Shown: piece after piece, positions 60,269 through 64,000 of the stretch
How the letters are laid out: the number at the start of each line of letters is the position of its first letter
How positions within the stretch are numbered: the first letter of the stretch is position 1
Source: Allobosea sp. WAO
GTDB taxonomy: Bacteria > Pseudomonadota > Alphaproteobacteria > Rhizobiales > Beijerinckiaceae
DNA: 64,000 nt
Reading direction: 5' to 3'
Assembly: GCF_001509835.1 (NCBI RefSeq)
Contig: NZ_JXTJ01000006.1
Span: 248,001 to 312,000, forward strand
Position numbers and translations under genes: made by a program
The notes under the pieces: generated by a model
Told to the model about the DNA's origin: nothing
What the model saw: the letters and a program-made list of their open reading frames with translations, nothing else
Databases searched by the model: none

Positions 60269-60292
60269 ATGCCCGGCCGCTGGGCCGGGCAT
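60269..60292 (-). terminator. Hairpin after the superoxide dismutase gene
   Basis: atgcccggcc / ggccgggcat with loop gctg, 29 bp past the sod stop in the leftward direction and followed on that strand by ttccgttt. A second perfect 8-bp hairpin, gatgacgg/ccgtcatc, lies at 60240-60258. Together they probably end the sod transcript. Confidence 0.6.
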
Positions 60293-60320
60293 CGCGAGAA
60301 GGGCTATCGCCGGCCGCCGT

Positions 60321-61067
60321 TCAGATCGTCAGCTTGCCGGCCTTGGCGGCCGCATAGCGCGCGTTGACCTTGTTCCAGTCGACCACGTTCCACCAGTTCT
60401 TGAGGTATTCGGCGCGGCGGTTCTGGTACTTCAGGTAATAGGCGTGCTCCCAGACGTCATTGCCCATCAGGACCATCTGCTTGTCCATCAGCGGGGTGTC
60501 CTGGTTGGGCTTGCTCGCGAGGGCAAGCTTGCCGTCCTTGGTCACGGTCACGAAGGTCCAGCCCGAACCGAAGACGCGCAGCCCGGCGGTGTCGAAGTCG
60601 GTCTTGAACTTGTCGAAGCCGCCGAGGTCGCGGGTGATGGCGGCCGCGACCTCGCCGGTCGGCGCACCGCCGGCGTTCGGGCCCATGATCTCCCAGAACA
60701 TGGTGTGGTTGGCATGGCCGCCGCCGGAATTGCGCACGGCGAGGCGGGCGGCCTCCGGCACTTTGCCTAGATCGGCGAGGAGTTGCTGGAGCGGCGTCTG
60801 GGCGAGGACGCCATGGTCCTTGGCGGCGGCGTTCAGCCCGGCGACATAGGCCGCGTGGTGGCGGTTGTAGTGGATATCCATGGTGGTGGCGTCGATATTG
60901 GGCTCGAGCGCCGACGCCTCATAAGCGCGCTTGGGCAGCGAGAACGGGCCGGTGGGAGCGGCCGGGGCAGCTGCCTGCGCCCAGACCTTCGGGGCTATCG
61001 CCAGGCCGGCGGCTGCGGCACCGAAGCCGAGCAGCGAGCGGCGGGAAAACGAACTGACGTTCTGCAT
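60321..61067 (-). CDS. Tat-exported Mn/Fe superoxide dismutase
   Basis: The 248-residue enzyme dismutates superoxide. Metal ligands are His66 (DIHYNRHH), His121 (GHANHTMFW), Asp204 and His208 (NDVWEHAYY); GGGHANH and FGSGWTFV favour a Mn-type or cambialistic enzyme. The N-terminus carries a twin-arginine signal, SRRSLLGFGAAAAGLAIAPKVWAQA, so a folded metal-loaded enzyme would be exported to the periplasm. Most Mn/Fe SODs are cytoplasmic. The start is ATG 61067. It stands alone. Confidence 0.93.
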   Translation of the reverse strand: MQNVSSFSRRSLLGFGAAAAGLAIAPKVWAQAAAPAAPTGPFSLPKRAYEASALEPNIDATTMDIHYNRHHAAYVAGLNAAAKDHGVLAQTPLQQLLADLGKVPEAARLAVRNSGGGHANHTMFWEIMGPNAGGAPTGEVAAAITRDLGGFDKFKTDFDTAGLRVFGSGWTFVTVTKDGKLALASKPNQDTPLMDKQMVLMGNDVWEHAYYLKYQNRRAEYLKNWWNVVDWNKVNARYAAAKAGKLTI

Positions 61068-61281
61068 GGTGGTCCTCCAGAGGCCGGCGGCCTGGTGCCG
61101 GTCTGCCGTAACGTTACCCTGAAATGCCGCTCCTGGATGCAGCGATCTCGCGGCGAGCGCTGCCTTGGGGCGGCGGGCGTATTCGGGCAGCGGATCATGG
61201 CGCAAGCGCGGCATTAACCGGCAATTTACTGCGTTCTTTTAGCTTCCTAGGGCAGATTTCTCATGCGGATGTGCCGTGTCC

Positions 61282-62736
61282 ATGCACGCTCTGGCTCTGA
61301 AGGCGCCTGCCCCGGCCAATGAGGACGCGCCCGACGCGGAAGCCGCCTCGCGCGCCGTCGTCGAGATCGCCGAGCGCTTCGGCAAGCTGAGCAGCGAGAT
61401 CACCGACATTTCGGGCCGTATCGGCGACGTTAACGGCCAGCTCGACCGGCAGACGGCGGGGCTGCACCGCGTCGTCGGTTCCGTCGACCAGGTGGCGCGC
61501 GCCAATCAGGCGATCCAACGTTCGGCCGAGGAGGCGCAGAATGCGGCCTCGGTCGTGAAGAGCGGACTCGAACGCGTCACCGGCGCGGTCCGGCTCGGGC
61601 TCAATGCGGCGCAGAACGACATCGCCGAACTCTCGAACGGGGCGCAATCGATCTCGCAGGCGCTGGCAGGCGCAGTCGAGAGGGCCCACAAGCTGCGCGA
61701 GGCGAGCGAGGCGATCCAGTCGATCACCCGCGAGATCCAGCTGCTTTCGATCAATGCCGGGGTCGAGGCGGCCCGCAGCGGCGCCGCCGGCCGCGGCTTC
61801 GCGGTGATCGCGGCCGCGGTCAAGCAACTCGCCGAACAGACCCGCGACGCCACCAATGCAAGCTCCAGGCAGCTCGATGCGCTCGTCGCGACGGTAGATC
61901 AGCTGGCGAGCCAGAGCGAGGCCAATGCGCTCGCGGCGCGCCGCGCCAGCGAGGAAAGCCAGGGCATTTCACGCCAGATCGGCGAGCTCGACCATTTCGG
62001 CAAGTCGGTTGTCGGGCTGATCGCCGAGATCGACAGCATCTCGGCGCCGACCCGCGACAATGCGGTCGCCTTCGCCAAGGTCGGGGCCGAGCTGAAGGAT
62101 CTGGTCGGCGGCGTCGAGCAGTCCAGCCATAGTCTCGAAGTGGCGTCGCGCCGCGCAAGCTCGCTGGTTTCGACCAGCGAGGCGGTGCTCGGTTCGATCG
62201 CGGCTTCCGGGGTGCGCACGCCGCAATCCGAAATGATCGCGACGGCGATCGAGGCTGCGACGGCTGTCGCCGGATTGTTCGAGCAGGCGCTGGCCAGCGG
62301 CCAGATCGGCATGGCCGAGCTGTTTGACGAGACTTACCGGCCGGTGCCGGGCAGCAACCCGGTGCAGCACCTGACCCGCTTCGTCGAGCTGACCGACCGC
62401 CTGCTGCCGCCGCTGCAGGAGAAGCTGCTGGCCGGCAATCGGCGCGCGGTGTTCTGCGCTGCGGTCGACCGCAACGGCTTCCTGCCGACACACAATCGCA
62501 AATACGCGCAGCCGCAGGGTTCGGACCCGGTCTGGAACAACGCCAATTGCCGCAACCGGCGACTGTTCGACGATCGGACCGGGCTGGCGGCGGCGCGCAA
62601 CCAGAAACCGTTCCTGCTGCAGACCTATCGGCGCGACATGGGCGGCGGCAATTTCCTGGTGATGGAAGATCTTTCGGCGCCGATCTTCGTCAGAGGCCGG
62701 CACTGGGGCAGCTTCCGCTTCGGGCTCAGCGTCTGA
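61282..62736 (+). CDS. Soluble methyl-accepting chemotaxis-type protein with C-terminal sensor
   Basis: A 484-residue protein without membrane segments. The N-terminal half is an MCP signalling helix pair with the tip EIQLLSINAGVEAARSGAAGRGFAVIAAAVKQLAEQTRDA (about 152-191). The C-terminal half (about 350-484) is a sensor-like domain: RAVFCAAVDRNGFLPTHNRKYAQ, NRRLFDDRTGLAAARN, a FLLQTYRRDMGGG segment and VRGRHWGSFRFG. This signal-then-sensor order is found in cytoplasmic receptors of alphaproteobacteria. GTG 61276 would add two residues. It leads a chemotaxis cluster with receiver, STAS and CheY genes. Confidence 0.85.
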   Translation: MHALALKAPAPANEDAPDAEAASRAVVEIAERFGKLSSEITDISGRIGDVNGQLDRQTAGLHRVVGSVDQVARANQAIQRSAEEAQNAASVVKSGLERVTGAVRLGLNAAQNDIAELSNGAQSISQALAGAVERAHKLREASEAIQSITREIQLLSINAGVEAARSGAAGRGFAVIAAAVKQLAEQTRDATNASSRQLDALVATVDQLASQSEANALAARRASEESQGISRQIGELDHFGKSVVGLIAEIDSISAPTRDNAVAFAKVGAELKDLVGGVEQSSHSLEVASRRASSLVSTSEAVLGSIAASGVRTPQSEMIATAIEAATAVAGLFEQALASGQIGMAELFDETYRPVPGSNPVQHLTRFVELTDRLLPPLQEKLLAGNRRAVFCAAVDRNGFLPTHNRKYAQPQGSDPVWNNANCRNRRLFDDRTGLAAARNQKPFLLQTYRRDMGGGNFLVMEDLSAPIFVRGRHWGSFRFGLSV

Positions 62737-62822
62737 GCGGGGTTGAGTGGAGCGAAGGGCTCCGGAGGTAGCGGGCGGCCTTGCCCGGATGTGGTGTTGA
62801 GTATCGGGTCGCAATCGCCGTC

Positions 62823-63290
62823 ATGCATATCGCTCCCGCCTTTCCGAACCTCTCGGTTCTGCTGATCGATGCCAGCCCGCATTACCGGCGCATCATCCGG
62901 ACGATGCTCTATCAGGCGCAGCTGCAGCGGATCTTCGAAGCGGCGGACCTCGCCGGCGCGGCGACCATGTTCATCCAGAAGCAGCCTAACATCGTTATCC
63001 TCGACTGGGATCTGCCGGAGGGGGACAGCATGAAGTGCCTGGCCTCGATCCGCTCCTTCAAGACCTCGCCCTTCGCCAAGGCCCCGGTGCTGGTGATGAT
63101 GGAGAAGCCCGACCGCCGCGCGGTCGTCCAGGCCGCCAAGCTCGGCGCGCACGAGATCATCGTGAAGCCGATCTCGCCGAACAATCTCTGGCTGCACCTG
63201 TCGGGGATCATCAACATCCCGCGCAAATACAAGGAACAGAACGGCGCGATCACCCTGGTTCCGCGGGCGATCAGCAACAGCCTGTTCTGA
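62823..63290 (+). CDS. Atypical response-regulator receiver protein
   Basis: A 155-residue receiver domain with phosphoacceptor candidate Asp61 (IVILDWDLPEGD) and conserved Lys115 (IIVKPISP). The acidic pair at the first strand is reduced to one Asp (LLIDAS, Asp16), and the switch Thr/Ser position reads Met (VLVMMEK), so phosphorylation may be weak or altered. A short tail follows. ATG 62823 is chosen over an upstream start. It lies in the chemotaxis cluster. Confidence 0.85.
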   Translation: MHIAPAFPNLSVLLIDASPHYRRIIRTMLYQAQLQRIFEAADLAGAATMFIQKQPNIVILDWDLPEGDSMKCLASIRSFKTSPFAKAPVLVMMEKPDRRAVVQAAKLGAHEIIVKPISPNNLWLHLSGIINIPRKYKEQNGAITLVPRAISNSLF

Positions 63291-63449
63291 AGCGTCCTTC
63301 CCGCGGAAATCCCGGGTGGAGGGCCTGCCGTGCGTGTGCATCGCAGATGCCCCGAAACGGTCACAATCCTTGCCGGCGCGGCCAGCGCTTAGTGAAATTT
63401 TTACCAGTTCCGTGACAGCCTCCAGCTACGATTCATAGGTTGCGCCGCC

Positions 63450-63731
63450 GTGGTCATCACCGTTTCCTTGCCGCCGCTTCTCGGCCGTTCCGAGGCCGCA
63501 GCCTTCCGAAATCAACTCCTGGTCGCGCTGGAACAGCGGGAAAGCGTCAGCGTCGAATGCGCCGGCGCCGGCCCGTTCCCGAGCCTGTGGATCCAGCTTC
63601 TGCACGCGGCCGCGGCGAGCGCCGCGGTGCATGGGCTGACTGTCTCGCTCAAGGCGATGTCCGAGGAGTGCCGTCAATCCTTCCAGGCGATCGGCTTCGA
63701 TTTCGCCCAAAGCGCCCTCGTCGTGGAGTGA
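63450..63731 (+). CDS. STAS-domain protein in chemotaxis cluster
   Basis: A 93-residue STAS-like protein starting with GTG 63450: MVITVSLPPLLGRSEAAAFRNQLLVALEQRE, VSVECAGAGPFPSLWIQLLHAAAASAAVHGLTVSL. The Ser in PSLWIQLL is at the position phosphorylated in anti-sigma antagonists. Such small STAS proteins sit between receptor and cheY/cheA genes in alphaproteobacterial che clusters. It ends 5 bp before the cheY-like start. Confidence 0.75.
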   Translation: MVITVSLPPLLGRSEAAAFRNQLLVALEQRESVSVECAGAGPFPSLWIQLLHAAAASAAVHGLTVSLKAMSEECRQSFQAIGFDFAQSALVVE

Positions 63732-63736
63732 ATGCG

Positions 63737-64000
63737 ATGCGTATCCTGGCAATCGACGACACCAAGACCTTGCTCAGCCTGCTCAGCATGACGCTGCGCA
63801 ATGCCGGGCACGAGGTCGCCGAAGCCGAGAACGGCGAGGAAGGCCTCGCGCGCTTCGACCAGTTCAAGCCCGACCTCGTGATCACCGACCTCAACATGCC
63901 GGTGATGGACGGCATCGAGTTCACGCGCGCCTGCCGCGCGCGGCCGGCCGGGCAGAACACCCCGATCATCGTGCTGACCACCGAGAACGGCGCCGAGATC
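63737..64000 (+). CDS. CheY-like response regulator, partial
   Basis: Only the first 88 residues are in the window. It has the acidic pair in LAIDDTKT (Asp7, Asp8), phosphoacceptor Asp51 (VITDLNMPVMDG) and the switch Thr in IIVLTTENG, so it is a complete, active-looking receiver up to the cut. An out-of-frame ATG at 63732 is ignored. It probably continues into a che operon. Confidence 0.9.
   Translation, partial: MRILAIDDTKTLLSLLSMTLRNAGHEVAEAENGEEGLARFDQFKPDLVITDLNMPVMDGIEFTRACRARPAGQNTPIIVLTTENGAEI

Overview
The window is GC-rich chromosomal DNA from an alphaproteobacterium. The carA / yqeY / dnaG / rpoD block, a DnaG whose zinc-ribbon cysteines are replaced, an MbfA-type rubrerythrin-VIT protein, HlyU-family and NIPSNAP proteins and many LysR regulators point to Hyphomicrobiales (Rhizobiales), probably a Bosea-like genus. 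The genus is inference. I see no phage, insertion sequence, CRISPR array or rRNA; there is one tRNA(CAU).

Layout. 1-2.6 kb: a partial methyltransferase, a cyclopropane-fatty-acid synthase and a secreted protein. 2.6-6.2 kb: a LysR gene divergent from galB, a Bug/TctC binding protein and galC, which form the lower part of the gallate / protocatechuate-4,5-cleavage route. 6.3-9.4 kb: an EamA exporter, its divergent LysR and a LuxR-type regulator. 9.5-9.7 kb: a probable small RNA of about 100 nt with its own promoter and terminator. 9.8-17.5 kb: prephenate dehydrogenase, NIPSNAP, carA, yqeY, dnaG and rpoD. 17.5-29.7 kb: mixed accessory genes, including a LysR, a frameshifted class V aminotransferase, LysE, YjbQ, a TetR pair, HlyU, PAS-EAL, a ketopantoate-reductase-like gene, MFS, a glyoxalase-like protein, AraC, a degenerate potassium-channel-like protein and a thioesterase. 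30-34 kb: a chemoreceptor, MbfA and the tRNA.

34.5-45.4 kb holds the most coherent unusual unit: a roughly 10-kb leftward operon with a divergent LysR. In transcription order it encodes an aldehyde dehydrogenase, a DapA-fold lyase with altered active-site motifs, 3-hydroxyanthranilate 3,4-dioxygenase with every known catalytic and rubredoxin-like residue kept, a complete LivKHMGF-type importer, a fusion of a shortened RidA-like segment with a kynurenine-formamidase-like hydrolase, and an aspartate-dehydrogenase-like enzyme. No recognisable ACMS decarboxylase is present, so the route after ring opening looks non-canonical.

45.5-50.8 kb: an OpuC/YehZ-type quaternary-amine ABC importer divergent from a glutamine-dependent asparagine synthase. 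51.1-56.1 kb: a tight four-gene envelope cluster, made of a membrane-anchored coiled-coil protein with seven copies of an ~81-residue repeat and a Sel1-like tail, a TAXI-type periplasmic protein without a permease, a VasI-like exported protein and an exported DsrE-like protein. I cannot assign this cluster to a known system. 56.5-59.6 kb: an ordinary TAXI-TRAP pair. 59.6-61.1 kb: an exported protein and a Tat-exported superoxide dismutase. 61.3-64 kb: the start of a chemotaxis cluster (soluble receptor, atypical receiver, STAS protein, CheY) that runs off the right edge.

Starts were chosen by family alignment, ribosome-binding sites and overlaps with neighbours. Functions come from motif recognition by eye; no database search was possible.
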